A DNA stretch of 64,000 nt from an uncultured Prevotellaceae bacterium (GTDB lineage: Bacteria; Bacteroidota; Bacteroidia; Bacteroidales; Bacteroidaceae): NCBI GenBank assembly GCA_900315565.1, contig OMZS01000009.1, forward strand, positions 62,001-126,000, given 5' to 3'. The notes beneath the pieces were generated by a model that worked only from the letters and a program-made list of their open reading frames with translations, made no database searches and was not told the DNA's origin. The position numbers and the translations under genes are program-made. Of the stretch, positions 53,754-63,165 are shown one piece after another (the first letter of the stretch is position 1; every line of letters begins with the position of its first letter).

Positions 53754-55316
53754 ATGAAAAGATTGATTATTGCATGCGTCAGCGTGATGCTCGGCGCAAC
53801 CTTGCAGACAGCCACAGCCGGTGGCATTCTGACAAACACCAACCAAAGCATCAACTTTCTGCGAAACCCAGCACGCGATGCCGCCATCGGGCTTGACGGT
53901 GTCTATTCAAACCCGGCAGGCGTTGCCTTTCTGCCCGAAGGATTTCACATAGCCTTCAACTGGCAGTACGCTCACCAGACGCGAACCATTCACTCTACCA
54001 ACCCCGTGTTTGCGCTGGGCCGCAAAAACGGCGGACTGGACACCAAGACCTTCGAAGGTGTGGCCGACGCACCCATCATTCCCTCGCTGCAGGCAGCCTG
54101 GAACAAGGGCGACTGGAGCCTTCAGTTCAACTTCTCGGTGCCTGGCGGCGGCGGCAAGTGCGAATTTGCCGACGGACTGGGCTCGTTCGAGAGCGTTGTC
54201 GGAAGCATTGCCCACCAACTGACAGGGCTCGACCAGCTGGCCACGGCACTGGGGCAGCCGGCTCCGGGTGTGAGCGGCTACGACATGGACGGCTATATGC
54301 AGGGCCGTCAGTACTACTTCGGATTCCAGCTGGGCGCTGCCTACAAAATCAACGAGAACCTTTCAGTTTATGGTGGTCTGCGCCTGCTCTACGGCAGTGC
54401 CACCTATAAAGCCAAAATCAGCAACATCCAGGTGAAGACGGCCGGCGGCTACGTGAACTTTGGCAGTTTCATGCAGTCGGCAACAGCCCTGGTTGACGGC
54501 GGACTGAGCTACGTGGCCAGCAACCTGGAGCAGGTGAACGCTGGCATAGCACAATACGAGGCTGCCGGTGTGCCCGTTCCTGCCACGCTGGCAGCCACCA
54601 AGGCACAGCTCGAAGCCACCAACGCCACGCTGATGGGCACAAGCGACAACCTGAACGCGCTGCAGAAATACTCTGATGGTGTCAACCTGCTCTGCAACCA
54701 GAGCGGCGTGGGCGTGGCTCCCGTCATCGGTGTGGACTACCGCTTCGGACAGTTCAACGTGGCTGCAAAATACGAGTTCAAGACGCAGATGCACATGAAG
54801 AACGAATCAACGGTGAACGAAGCCAGCGAAATAGCTGCTGTCAACAAGTTCCGCGACGGCGAGAAAATCGACGAGGACTCACCCGCACAGCTGGCCGTTG
54901 GCGCCCAGTGGAGCGTCACCGACGGTGTGCGCCTGAACCTGGGCTACCACCACTTCTTCGACAAAAACGTGAACTGGTATAACGACACACAGAAACTGCT
55001 CGACCATGGCACCAACGAGTATCTGGGCGGTGCCGAGTGGGACGTCAACGACCGGCTGACCGTTTCGGGCGGACTGCAGCTGACACGCTACGGACTCACC
55101 GACGAATACATGAACGACATGTCGTTTGTGGTAAACTCCTACAGCTTCGGTTTCGGTGTGGGCTACAAAGTGTCCGACAAGGTGACCATCAACGCTGCCT
55201 ACTTCCAGACCAACTACGAAGACTACGACCGCGTCACCATCGAGCAGCCGCGCATCAGCGACTCGTTCACCCGCACCAACCGCGTGCTGGGACTGGGATG
55301 CCAGGTGGATTTCTAA
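53754..55316 (+). CDS. OmpP1/FadL/TodX-family outer-membrane transporter
   Basis: 520 residues from ATG 53754 ('MKRLIIACVSVMLGATLQTA'), a signal peptide. The mature N-terminus 'NQSINFLRNPARDAAIGLDG' with 'YSNPAGVAFLPEGFHIAF' is the hallmark plug of hydrophobic-substrate porins (NPAG). A 14-strand barrel follows, ending 'RTNRVLGLGCQVDF'. A long coiled insertion (about 245-310, 'AQYEAAGVPVPATLAATKAQ') extends one loop. It imports small hydrophobic compounds; which one is unknown. Confidence 0.9.
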   Translation: MKRLIIACVSVMLGATLQTATAGGILTNTNQSINFLRNPARDAAIGLDGVYSNPAGVAFLPEGFHIAFNWQYAHQTRTIHSTNPVFALGRKNGGLDTKTFEGVADAPIIPSLQAAWNKGDWSLQFNFSVPGGGGKCEFADGLGSFESVVGSIAHQLTGLDQLATALGQPAPGVSGYDMDGYMQGRQYYFGFQLGAAYKINENLSVYGGLRLLYGSATYKAKISNIQVKTAGGYVNFGSFMQSATALVDGGLSYVASNLEQVNAGIAQYEAAGVPVPATLAATKAQLEATNATLMGTSDNLNALQKYSDGVNLLCNQSGVGVAPVIGVDYRFGQFNVAAKYEFKTQMHMKNESTVNEASEIAAVNKFRDGEKIDEDSPAQLAVGAQWSVTDGVRLNLGYHHFFDKNVNWYNDTQKLLDHGTNEYLGGAEWDVNDRLTVSGGLQLTRYGLTDEYMNDMSFVVNSYSFGFGVGYKVSDKVTINAAYFQTNYEDYDRVTIEQPRISDSFTRTNRVLGLGCQVDF

Positions 55317-55352
55317 AAGCAGAGAAAAACAGCAAAAGAGAACTTCAATAAA

Positions 55353-55415
55353 CGGGTTCAGAGTAACGATTACCTTTCAAACACTGTGGTAATCATCACT
55401 CTGAACCCGCTTTTT
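55353..55415 (+). terminator. Terminator of the porin gene
   Basis: Outer stem 55353-55364 / 55398-55409 (12 bp) and inner stem 55368-55374 / 55388-55394 (7 bp), followed by CTTTTTG. Confidence 0.85.
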
Positions 55416-55433
55416 GTATCCTGTTCCCACTGT

Positions 55434-55850
55434 TCAGCTTTCCGTAAGCAAATCGAGCATCTGCCTGGCCGAACAAACAGGAATAGAAGAAAAAACAAAA
55501 TCTTTCTGGTTTCGGGTAACCAAGTAATCGCACGAATAGTTTCGGGCGGCAAAATACTGAACAGCATCCTCAAAATCTTTTGAGCGAAGTTCCAAGGCAC
55601 TATTTATCGCCTGGGAACCAATGCCAATAACAGTTATGACATCGCTAAGCAAACTTATTTTTTCATAAATGGTTTGCAAAGGGAATACTTTCTTGCAGAC
55701 ATAGACCACATTGACTATGGTTAAATCTGTCACGACCAATTCAATGTCGTTGAAATTTGACAATTGGAAAAGCCGTTCTGCATCAGAACTTTGAGCAACC
55801 CTGTTGGTCAAAAAGTCTATAACAATGTTTGTATCCAAAAAAATCCTCAT
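55434..55850 (-). CDS. PIN-domain toxin of a type II toxin-antitoxin pair
   Basis: 138 residues. 'MRIFLDTNIVIDFLTNR' has the first catalytic Asp, 'DLTIVNVVYVCKK' follows, and 'DFEDAVQYFAARNYSCDYLV' and 'TRNQKDF' carry the remaining acidic residues of the PIN nuclease site. It overlaps the upstream gene by ATGA (55847-55850), the usual antitoxin-first order. Probably an endoribonuclease like VapC; the RNA target is unknown. Confidence 0.87.
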   Translation of the reverse strand: MRIFLDTNIVIDFLTNRVAQSSDAERLFQLSNFNDIELVVTDLTIVNVVYVCKKVFPLQTIYEKISLLSDVITVIGIGSQAINSALELRSKDFEDAVQYFAARNYSCDYLVTRNQKDFVFSSIPVCSARQMLDLLTES

Positions 55851-56164
55851 TGCCCAAAGTGTTTGTTCGTGAGATAATCACTTTTCTCTGTTTTCCAGTC
55901 TTCGGGCACATCCATCGAAAGACTTCCCGCTAAGAGCCTTACTTTTTCAGAAACTATAAGCTTCCGTTTTTTCAAGACACCTTCGGTTGTGTTCTGATGG
56001 TCGGCTGACGCTAACAGCCGCTCGCCCAAACGCCTACGTACGGAAGGATTGAGGTGGAGCGATTCTATCAGGTTCCACAATCTGTCGAACGACAGCACAA
56101 CTCCATTGGAAGGCACATTGTTTATGCTGCCCATAGGCTCGCTGACCATATCGTTTTCTATCAT
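55847..56164 (-). CDS. Putative antitoxin partner of the PIN toxin
   Basis: 105 residues (or 100 from Met6, ATG 56149). No classical ribbon-helix-helix motif is obvious at the N-terminus; the middle 'FDRLWNLIESLHLNPSVRRR' is helical and the C-terminal half ends 'DVPEDWKTEKSDYLTNKHFG', an extended tail of the type that wraps a PIN toxin. Assigned by position and overlap rather than sequence. A minus-strand TAACTTTG (56223-56216) may be its -7 element. Confidence 0.7.
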   Translation of the reverse strand: MIENDMVSEPMGSINNVPSNGVVLSFDRLWNLIESLHLNPSVRRRLGERLLASADHQNTTEGVLKKRKLIVSEKVRLLAGSLSMDVPEDWKTEKSDYLTNKHFGQ

Positions 56165-56281
56165 AGCCGTAAAATCTATTTTATAAAAATCCTACTCTTA
56201 TTTTGCAAAGTTAAAGAAAAAAACCAAACAGAACGCCTTTTGCTAAAGAAAAGTCGCTCTGTGTGCAGAAAAAAAGTGTTT

Positions 56282-58579
56282 TTACAGCGGATCTACATCA
56301 TAATAAATCTGTACGGAGGCATAGAGCTTGTCAGAAAGCATCTGCTGCTGAGCCAGGCGTAGGTATTGGCGCACCTGAGCAATGTTGATGCCGTTTTCGA
56401 GCTTGAGCACCATCTTGCGGATGCAGAGCGTTTTCACACGGGCAACGGCTGGCTTGTCGGGACCCAGCACACGCGCACCAAACCACTGTCGCAGACGGCT
56501 GGCCAACTCGGTGGCAGCCGAGGAGACGACAGATTCTTTCTGATGTTTCAGATAAACATAAATGAGCCGGTAGAAAGGGGGATAGTGGAACATGCGGCGC
56601 TCTTCCATCAGCTCGTTGAAAAAAGAGGCATAGTCGTTGCCCACCACTTGGCTGATGACGGCCAGCTGCGGATTCTTGGTTTGCAGAATTACCTGTCCGC
56701 GCTGACCTTTGCGCCCCGCGCGCCCGCTCACCTGTGCCATCATGATGAACGCCTGCTCGTAAGCGCGGAAGTCGGGATAGTTGAGCATGGAGTCGGCATT
56801 GAGAATACCCACCACGCTCACGCGGTCGAAATCGAGTCCCTTGGTAATCATCTGCGTGCCAATGAGCAGATTGGTGCGCCCTGCAGAAAAGTCGCCAATG
56901 AGCCGCTCGTAAGCATTGCGCGTGCGAGTGGTATCGAGGTCCATGCGGGCAATGCGTGCCTCGGGGAAGATGGCGCGCACGTCGGCCTCAATCTTCTCTG
57001 TGCCAAAGCCGCGCCCTTGCAAATGGGTGTTGCCGCAAGCGGGGCATTTTTCGGGCACGGCATAGGTATAGCCACAGTAGTGGCAGCTCAGCTGGCCTAT
57101 GTTTTTATGGTAGGTAAGACTGACGTCGCAGTTCTGGCATCGGGGCACCCATCCGCAGGCCCGGCACTCAATCATGGGGGCAAAGCCGCGCCGGTTCTGA
57201 AACAAAATGGCCTGACGTCCACTCTCCAGTGCCTTTCTGACCGAAGCCAACAACTGGGGCGAGAAAGGGCCGTTCATCATTTTCCGACGCTGCAAGTCCT
57301 TGATATCCACCACTTGTATTTCGGGCAACTGCATGTCCTTGAAGCGGGTGGTGAGTTCCACCAGCCCATATTTGCCGTTCACGGCGTTGAAATAACTCTC
57401 GGCCGACGGTGTGGCGGTGCCGAGCAGAACCTTGGGCTTTTCTGATTGATTGTCTCCCATGTGCGCCAGCATGATGGCAGCCGAACGGGCGTGATAGCGC
57501 GGCATGGGATCCTGCTGCTTGAACGAGGTTTCGTGCTCCTCATCGACGATGATAAGCCCCAGCCGCTGAAATGGCAGGAACAAGGCCGAACGCGCACCGA
57601 GAATGATGTCGTAGGGATTGGCCGACAGTTGTTTTTTCCAAATCTCCACACGCTCAGCATCGCTGTACTTGCTGTGGTAAATGCCCAGCCGCGAGCCAAA
57701 CACGCGGCGCAGGCGGTCCATCATTTGCACGGTGAGCGCAATTTCGGGCAGCAAATAGAGCACCTGCTGGTGCTGCTGAATGGCACGTTGAATGAGGTGG
57801 ATATAGATTTCGGTCTTGCCGCTGGAGGTGACTCCGTGGAGCAGCACCACATTCTTTTTGAGGAACTGAAACTGAATCTGATTGTAGGCTTCCTGCTGCG
57901 CTGCCGACAACTGATTGAGACGCACTTCGGGCATTCCATCGTCAGGGCGGTTGATGCGGCTCACTTCTTTCTCGTAAGTAACGAGAAACTTGCGGTCCAC
58001 CAGGCTTTTCACAATGGCCAGTGTACAATTGCTCTCGTTCATCAGCTCCTCACGGGTGATTTCAACGGGCGGCTCTGAACACACTGTACCGCTGAGCGTG
58101 TCCCAATGCGACAGAGCCAGGTAGTCGATGAACACCTTCTGTTGCTTCTGCGCCCGTGCCAGCATGTTGAGGGCCACGTGCAGGCTCGGCTCGTTTTGCA
58201 GTTGGGGCGACAGACCTACGTAAAGCTCTGTGCGGGGCTTGTAGCCCTCCTCAGCCTTCAGGCCCGACGGCAGTGCAGCCTTCATCACCTCGCCCACGGG
58301 CGACAGATAGTAGTCGGCCATCCACTGCCACAATTTCCACTGCGCAGGCAGCAGAATGGGCGACGCATCGAGCACAGCCAAAATGTCCTTGCAGTCAAAA
58401 TCGGGTTTCTGCTGATGCAAGCTTGTCACAATGCCCACATACTTCTTGCTGCGCCCCAGAGGCACGAGCACACGCATGCCGAACTTCACCTTTTCGGCTA
58501 GTGCGTCGGGCACCGAATAGGTGAACAACCCTTCCAGCGGAAGTGGCAAAACAATGTCGGCAAAACTGCTCATCACCAA
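56282..58579 (-). CDS. priA: Primosomal protein N', replication restart helicase
   Basis: 765 residues (or 763 from Met3). N-terminal 3'-DNA-binding domain ('VLPLPLEGLFTYSVP'), Walker A 'GVTSSGKTEIY', Walker B 'LIIVDEEHETSFKQQDP' (DEEH), then eight Cys for two zinc sites ('CRACGWVPRCQNC', 'CHYCGYTYAVPEKCPACG') and C-terminal helicase motifs ('GRAGRKGQRG'). Restarts stalled forks by loading the primosome. Confidence 0.96.
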   Translation of the reverse strand: MVMSSFADIVLPLPLEGLFTYSVPDALAEKVKFGMRVLVPLGRSKKYVGIVTSLHQQKPDFDCKDILAVLDASPILLPAQWKLWQWMADYYLSPVGEVMKAALPSGLKAEEGYKPRTELYVGLSPQLQNEPSLHVALNMLARAQKQQKVFIDYLALSHWDTLSGTVCSEPPVEITREELMNESNCTLAIVKSLVDRKFLVTYEKEVSRINRPDDGMPEVRLNQLSAAQQEAYNQIQFQFLKKNVVLLHGVTSSGKTEIYIHLIQRAIQQHQQVLYLLPEIALTVQMMDRLRRVFGSRLGIYHSKYSDAERVEIWKKQLSANPYDIILGARSALFLPFQRLGLIIVDEEHETSFKQQDPMPRYHARSAAIMLAHMGDNQSEKPKVLLGTATPSAESYFNAVNGKYGLVELTTRFKDMQLPEIQVVDIKDLQRRKMMNGPFSPQLLASVRKALESGRQAILFQNRRGFAPMIECRACGWVPRCQNCDVSLTYHKNIGQLSCHYCGYTYAVPEKCPACGNTHLQGRGFGTEKIEADVRAIFPEARIARMDLDTTRTRNAYERLIGDFSAGRTNLLIGTQMITKGLDFDRVSVVGILNADSMLNYPDFRAYEQAFIMMAQVSGRAGRKGQRGQVILQTKNPQLAVISQVVGNDYASFFNELMEERRMFHYPPFYRLIYVYLKHQKESVVSSAATELASRLRQWFGARVLGPDKPAVARVKTLCIRKMVLKLENGINIAQVRQYLRLAQQQMLSDKLYASVQIYYDVDPL

Positions 58580-58583
58580 ACTT

Positions 58584-58636
58584 GGAACTTTGAACTTTAA
58601 ACTCCTAACTCTAAACTCCTAACTCACAACTCACAA
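58584..58636. repeat. AACTCCTAACT simple repeat between priA and the next gene
   Basis: Degenerate seven- to ten-base units (AACTTTGAACTTTAAACTCC, CTAACTCACAACTCAC) fill the gap upstream of priA on its template side. Confidence 0.7.
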
Positions 58637-58639
58637 AAC

Positions 58640-59554
58640 TCACTTCCAGCTTTTTGTCAGCCACGTGATAACTATCTGGGTGATGATTTGCTTTCCGCCC
58701 TGGTGCTCCTCTACAGTAGAAACCACCTCACTAGGCCATCCGTCGCTGAAATAGGAATAATCGAAGTAGTATTGGGTCGAAGAAGCCTCGGCGGTGTTCT
58801 CTGTGAGTTTGATGTAAACCTGATAATCGTCGTCGGTGCTGTATTCCTCGCCGTCAATCTTGCCCTTACTCACAGAAACGAACGCATGCGAGGTGCCGTT
58901 GTCCTCCTCATGCTCGCCCAAAGCAAACGCCTTGCCGTGGTTGCTGAAAAGCAACCGCAACCCTACATATTGCCCTGCGAGATTTTCCTGCGAACTGAAC
59001 AACTCGTCGAGCTTACTCTTCATCGACTTCAGTAAATCATCACGGGTGATGTCGCCAAAGCGCGAAGGCATGCGCTCGAAGAGGTCGCCCACCACCTGCT
59101 GCTGATTGCGCAGCGAGCGGTTGTATATCTCTTTTATGTTTTTTATTTCCTGAAAAGCGCCCAGCTCACTGGTTGTGAACACCACTTTTTGGTTCATGCC
59201 CAGACGCACGGACTGCAGTTGAATCTGCTGTTTCAGGGTGGTGGTGTCGCGCATATCCACATCGGTGAGCATGTACTCCATGACGTAGCCTTTTTTGGTT
59301 GAGTCGGTCACGCAGACTCTGAAATTTTCAGAATTAGACTCCGTGATGGTGGTGTCGTTACCAACTATCTCGGCCACCGTAGATGAAAGTTTATATTCTA
59401 ACGTGTCGCCCTTGCAAAACCAGCCCACCACATTCAATACAGAGTCGGCATTCTCCTGCGTGGAGGCAGGGCTATCCTGAACGGATTCCACATTCTGGGC
59501 ATCAACTGAAAACGGCAAAAGCAGCAGTAAGAAAAACAAAAGATATTGTTTCAT
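58640..59554 (-). CDS. Secreted protein of unknown function
   Basis: 304 residues from ATG 59554 ('MKQYLLFFLLLLLPFSVDAQ'), a signal peptide; an ATG eight codons upstream is less suitable. The mature part has 'FCKGDTLEYKLSSTVAEIVG' and 'VMEYMLTDVDMRDTTTLKQQ', alternating beta and helix, with several acidic stretches. No family recognised. It lies between priA and a small porin gene on the same strand. Confidence 0.72.
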   Translation of the reverse strand: MKQYLLFFLLLLLPFSVDAQNVESVQDSPASTQENADSVLNVVGWFCKGDTLEYKLSSTVAEIVGNDTTITESNSENFRVCVTDSTKKGYVMEYMLTDVDMRDTTTLKQQIQLQSVRLGMNQKVVFTTSELGAFQEIKNIKEIYNRSLRNQQQVVGDLFERMPSRFGDITRDDLLKSMKSKLDELFSSQENLAGQYVGLRLLFSNHGKAFALGEHEEDNGTSHAFVSVSKGKIDGEEYSTDDDYQVYIKLTENTAEASSTQYYFDYSYFSDGWPSEVVSTVEEHQGGKQIITQIVITWLTKSWK

Positions 59555-59662
59555 TATACAGATAAAAGTAAAAAGCATGTCTAAAAAACGGCCCGAGGAC
59601 CATTTTCCGACATACTTTTATGAAGACTTGTTCGATTGTTACTATCGAAAGGATGTCAGCGC

Positions 59663-60271
59663 TTAGAAATAGATGGCAGCAAACACCTGCCAGGCGTTGT
59701 TCTTTGCGTCGAAGTTCTTGATGGCATCCTTGGTGGTGTTCCATGCGCCTTCGGCATCCACATCGGCAGTCTTACCAACGGCAATGTTGTAAGTAACGCC
59801 AACGTCCAGTTTACCGAAATGCACACCTCCACCAACGTTGACGCTGAAGTTGGATTTCTTCAGCTGGAAAGTGTTTTCTACTTCTTTTTCTTTCCACTTG
59901 AACTCCTTGTCACCAATATTGAAACCAAACTGCGGACCAGCGGCAAGGAAAACACTAGCGGCGCCCAAGCCAATGTTGACACGGGCATTGATGGGGATAA
60001 CAATGTTTTTCTGCTTGATGGTCTCTTCGTCCACCTTGGCCTCACGCTGGTCGTAAAGAGCAGAGATGTCTGCGCCAACGCTCCCGAAGCCCAATTTGAG
60101 TGACGGACCGATAAAGAATCCTGCACGGTTGGACACATCGAATACATCCTTGTTCAACGACATGTTCGAAATGTTCAAACCGCCACGTAAACCAATGTTG
60201 ACTTGCGCCTGTGCCGGCTGCGCCACAACGATGGCCGCCAGCAAAATGATAACTGCATAGATTTTTTTCAT
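59663..60271 (-). CDS. Small outer-membrane beta-barrel (porin-like) protein
   Basis: 202 residues, signal peptide 'IILLAAIVVAQPAQAQ'. 'VNIGLRGGLNISNMSLNKD' and 'SNRAGFFIGPSLKLGFGSVG' are the first strands of the porin-like family; the C-terminus 'NNAWQVFAAIYF' ends in Phe as needed for barrel insertion. A full promoter lies upstream, so it is probably strongly expressed. Ligand unknown. Confidence 0.85.
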   Translation of the reverse strand: MKKIYAVIILLAAIVVAQPAQAQVNIGLRGGLNISNMSLNKDVFDVSNRAGFFIGPSLKLGFGSVGADISALYDQREAKVDEETIKQKNIVIPINARVNIGLGAASVFLAAGPQFGFNIGDKEFKWKEKEVENTFQLKKSNFSVNVGGGVHFGKLDVGVTYNIAVGKTADVDAEGAWNTTKDAIKNFDAKNNAWQVFAAIYF

Positions 60272-60358
60272 TTTATTCTGTGCTTTAAAAGTGATAATGT
60301 TCTGAGTAAATAATCACAAACGACCATGTGGGACCGTTGCTCTTTTCTTATTAATTTA

Positions 60359-60389
60359 CAAAGGTAGTGCTTTCGCACAAAAAAAGCAA
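60359..60389 (-). promoter_or_regulatory. Promoter of the small porin gene
   Basis: On the minus strand TTG (60389-60387), 20 bp, TACCTTTG (60366-60359): a full match. Leader about 80 nt. Confidence 0.8.
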
Positions 60390-60477
60390 TTTTTCGGCAT
60401 CTTTTTTTCATTTATGCCCGAAAAATTGCTTTTTCTGTGTGTAATTATCACCTTTTGCGGCAATCCACCAACCTCGT

Positions 60478-61521
60478 TTAGTGGCGCTGGCGGCGCACGG
60501 AAACGCGGGCGGGGCTGGAGCCCGACGATGAGGATGAGCCCGACGAACGGCGCGTCTTCACCTTGGCCTCCTTGGTCTTGGCCTCGGCGCGGCGGTTCTT
60601 TTTCAGGGCCTTCTTCATTTTGGGGTCTTCTTTCAGCTTGGCAATGCTGTCGAGCGAGTCTTTGCGCGCCTGGTCGCCCCAGATGTTCTTTTCGAAGGCC
60701 ACCAGCTCGGCCTCTATACGTTTCTGCTCGTTGGCCATGGCCGAGTCGGTGGGGCAATATTGAGCCAGCGTGCGCCCCAGCATGTTGGTGGTCTTATAGA
60801 TTTTTCCCTTGTACATGTTGCGTGTGAAATAGTCGTCGAGACTCATAATGGCCGCATTGTTCAGATTGCTGGTCATTACGGTCTGTTTGGCCAGGAAAGG
60901 AGCCAGGTCGTCGTATTTCACCCAGAAAAGCGGATACTGAGTAGCCGCATCGCCAAAGTCGTCCTCGCGGCTCATGATGGGACAGAGGGCAATCACCTTG
61001 CGGTGGAAAGTGGCCGTGTGCTGGTCGTAGTAGGCGCTCTCCTTCAGGTAGTAGCCTTTCACCTCGCGCGAGGGGATGTCGCTGTCGTCGATGTGCACGC
61101 CGCGGTAGCGACGCTCATAGTAAATGTGGTAGTTGTCGAGAAAGTCCTTGGGCTTCACACGGGCAGAGTCGGTGAACACTTCGTTGCCGTCCATGCGGTA
61201 TTCGTAAACACGAATCTGGCCACGCATCATCAGTTTGAACATGTAGGTGAACAAGTTGGCCTGCCCATCGACGGGTTCCACGGGATAGTACAGACCGGCG
61301 TTGGCGTCTTCCTCCAGATTGAGCTGACGGTAAATGTCGCGCCGCCACACCACATCCTCCGACATGGGAGCCATTGTGGGAAACGAGATGCGGGCACGAT
61401 TGGTGACGTTGTTGGCGTTCGAACGTGTCTGCGCCTGCTGTGCCTGGCGGCGCGATGCTGGTTGCGCTGTCATGCCCACAGCCACACATACCAGCAAGAA
61501 TATGCTAAAAAATCGCTTCAT
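60478..61521 (-). CDS. gldN: Type IX secretion/gliding protein GldN (PorN)
   Basis: 347 residues, signal peptide 'FFSIFLLVCVAVGMTAQ'. Diagnostic segments: 'DVVWRRDIYRQLNLEEDANA', 'LYYPVEPVDGQANLFTYMFK', 'YYLKESAYYDQHTATFHRKV', and a basic tail ending 'RVSVRRQRH'. With GldK it forms the periplasmic ring under the outer membrane. Placed last in the gldLMN order, 87 bp after gldM, with a repeat array between. Confidence 0.93.
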   Translation of the reverse strand: MKRFFSIFLLVCVAVGMTAQPASRRQAQQAQTRSNANNVTNRARISFPTMAPMSEDVVWRRDIYRQLNLEEDANAGLYYPVEPVDGQANLFTYMFKLMMRGQIRVYEYRMDGNEVFTDSARVKPKDFLDNYHIYYERRYRGVHIDDSDIPSREVKGYYLKESAYYDQHTATFHRKVIALCPIMSREDDFGDAATQYPLFWVKYDDLAPFLAKQTVMTSNLNNAAIMSLDDYFTRNMYKGKIYKTTNMLGRTLAQYCPTDSAMANEQKRIEAELVAFEKNIWGDQARKDSLDSIAKLKEDPKMKKALKKNRRAEAKTKEAKVKTRRSSGSSSSSGSSPARVSVRRQRH

Positions 61522-61523
61522 CT

Positions 61524-61608
61524 TACAATTTCACAATTTTACTATTTCACTATTTCACTATTTCACAACTTGATTATGCATTATGCATTATTCATTATGC
61601 ATTATACA
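61524..61608. repeat. CACTATTT and CATTATG arrays between gldM and gldN
   Basis: Tandem TTTCACTA units (61528-61570) followed by ATTATGCATTATG units (61573-61608). The second array resembles the 14 bp repeat at 15219-15267. Confidence 0.75.
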
Positions 61609-63165
61609 TTATTTCACCACTACCTCCATGGCAGAGGGCAGTTTGCGGGTGATGCCGTCGGGACCAATGGCCGTCACACGCGAAATGTAGAACCGGCGGT
61701 TGCGCGAAAGCTTGCGGAACGCGTCTTTCTGGCGGGCAGAGAACTGTGCGCCGTCAGAGGCCAGCGGCACGGCATTACCCATGTTGTCGAAGAACACGGC
61801 CTCGAAGCTGACCACGCGGAACGGAATGTCGAGCAGTCCGTCGTCGATGGCGGCACTGAGCTGCGTGAGCGACATGAGCGAGGCCTTCTGCAGTCCGCCG
61901 CCCTTAAAGCGGTCGGTGCCGATGTTGAGATAGGGTGTGGGATCGGGCAACTTGCGCACCTTAAACGTCACCTGCGCCATCTGCCGGCTCTTGCCTTTGT
62001 CGTTGGCCGACACGGTAAAGGTTACGTCCTTACCCACGGCTGCAGGTACGGCAATATAGTGGCCGTCGCCGCGGGGCGAAAGCGTTCCGCCGCTCATGCT
62101 CACCGAAACGGCATTTTGCGGCACGCCGGGCACACTGACGCTCATGGGGTTCTGATAGCCCGCGTAGAGCACGTTCATCAGGTCGGCAGCCACGGTGGCC
62201 CCGCTCGGAGCAGGTATCACACTGTACTTCTGCGTAAAGTCGCGGCGGAGCACTTCGCCGGCAGCATTTTGCGTGAGCAGATAACCGCCAAACTGATGCT
62301 CGCCCACTCCACCGGCCGTGAACGAATACTTGCCGCCCCGGGTGTTGATTTTTGTTCCGTTGACAAATATCTCGGGCTGCATGGTGCTATCCACGGCGGC
62401 CATCACGATGTTGGCCGTAAAGGTCTCGCCCGGATAGAGGGTGGTTTTTTCGGGAATGACAAAGGCGTCGAGCTTGTTCACGCGGATATCCTTCACATCG
62501 ATGTTCGACACCAGCGTGTGCAGCACCTCGCCCTCGGCGTAGCGCACATCGCTCTGCAATTTGGAGAGCAGCGTCACGGCAGCGGCCACAGGCATGTCCT
62601 CGAACATGTATTCCTGCCAGTTTTTGCCCATGGCATGAGCGTCTTTGGGCAGTTCGGTAGAAAGGTTGCTGGTAATGATTTTCTTCTGGTGCTCGTCGGT
62701 AATCATGCCCAGAATACGCTCGCGGAAATTGTTGATGGCATCGTAAAGAGCCTTGCCTTTGCCTTTTCCGGGAGCCAGCATCACCTGGTTGGAGGCCTCC
62801 AAATCTTCCTTGTGCTGGATGTTGGCCAGGTCGGCACTGCTGCCGTCGGCCTCGCGCACAATGGCCATTTTCAGCTGCTGCGCCATGTCGTAGAGCGAAT
62901 CGCTCATATGCTTCACGGCAGAAGCCTTTTCGAACCACTGCTTCACCTTCTCGGGGTTTTTCTTCATCTGTGCCTCGAAATCGCCAAACAAAGCCTTGTT
63001 CTCGGCCGACGAGTTGGCGGTGGTGCGGTTGAGACTTTCTTCCACAATGGAGAAGCCCTCGAGCACTTCCGACGACACGTTGAGCGCGAGCATGGCCATC
63101 AAGACGACGTACATCAGGTTGATCATCTTTTGGCGCGGAGATACAGGTCTTTTCTTTATTGCCAT
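61609..63165 (-). CDS. gldM: Type IX secretion/gliding motor protein GldM (PorM)
   Basis: 518 residues. N-terminal 'RQKMINLMYVVLMAMLALNV' is the single membrane helix that sits in the GldL motor; the rest is a long periplasmic rod of four domains ('EVLEGFSIVEESLNRTTANS' helical bundle first, then beta domains ending 'PDGITRKLPSAMEVVVK'). It transmits motor motion to the GldK-GldN ring. It overlaps gldL by one base at 63165. Confidence 0.95.
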   Translation of the reverse strand: MAIKKRPVSPRQKMINLMYVVLMAMLALNVSSEVLEGFSIVEESLNRTTANSSAENKALFGDFEAQMKKNPEKVKQWFEKASAVKHMSDSLYDMAQQLKMAIVREADGSSADLANIQHKEDLEASNQVMLAPGKGKGKALYDAINNFRERILGMITDEHQKKIITSNLSTELPKDAHAMGKNWQEYMFEDMPVAAAVTLLSKLQSDVRYAEGEVLHTLVSNIDVKDIRVNKLDAFVIPEKTTLYPGETFTANIVMAAVDSTMQPEIFVNGTKINTRGGKYSFTAGGVGEHQFGGYLLTQNAAGEVLRRDFTQKYSVIPAPSGATVAADLMNVLYAGYQNPMSVSVPGVPQNAVSVSMSGGTLSPRGDGHYIAVPAAVGKDVTFTVSANDKGKSRQMAQVTFKVRKLPDPTPYLNIGTDRFKGGGLQKASLMSLTQLSAAIDDGLLDIPFRVVSFEAVFFDNMGNAVPLASDGAQFSARQKDAFRKLSRNRRFYISRVTAIGPDGITRKLPSAMEVVVK

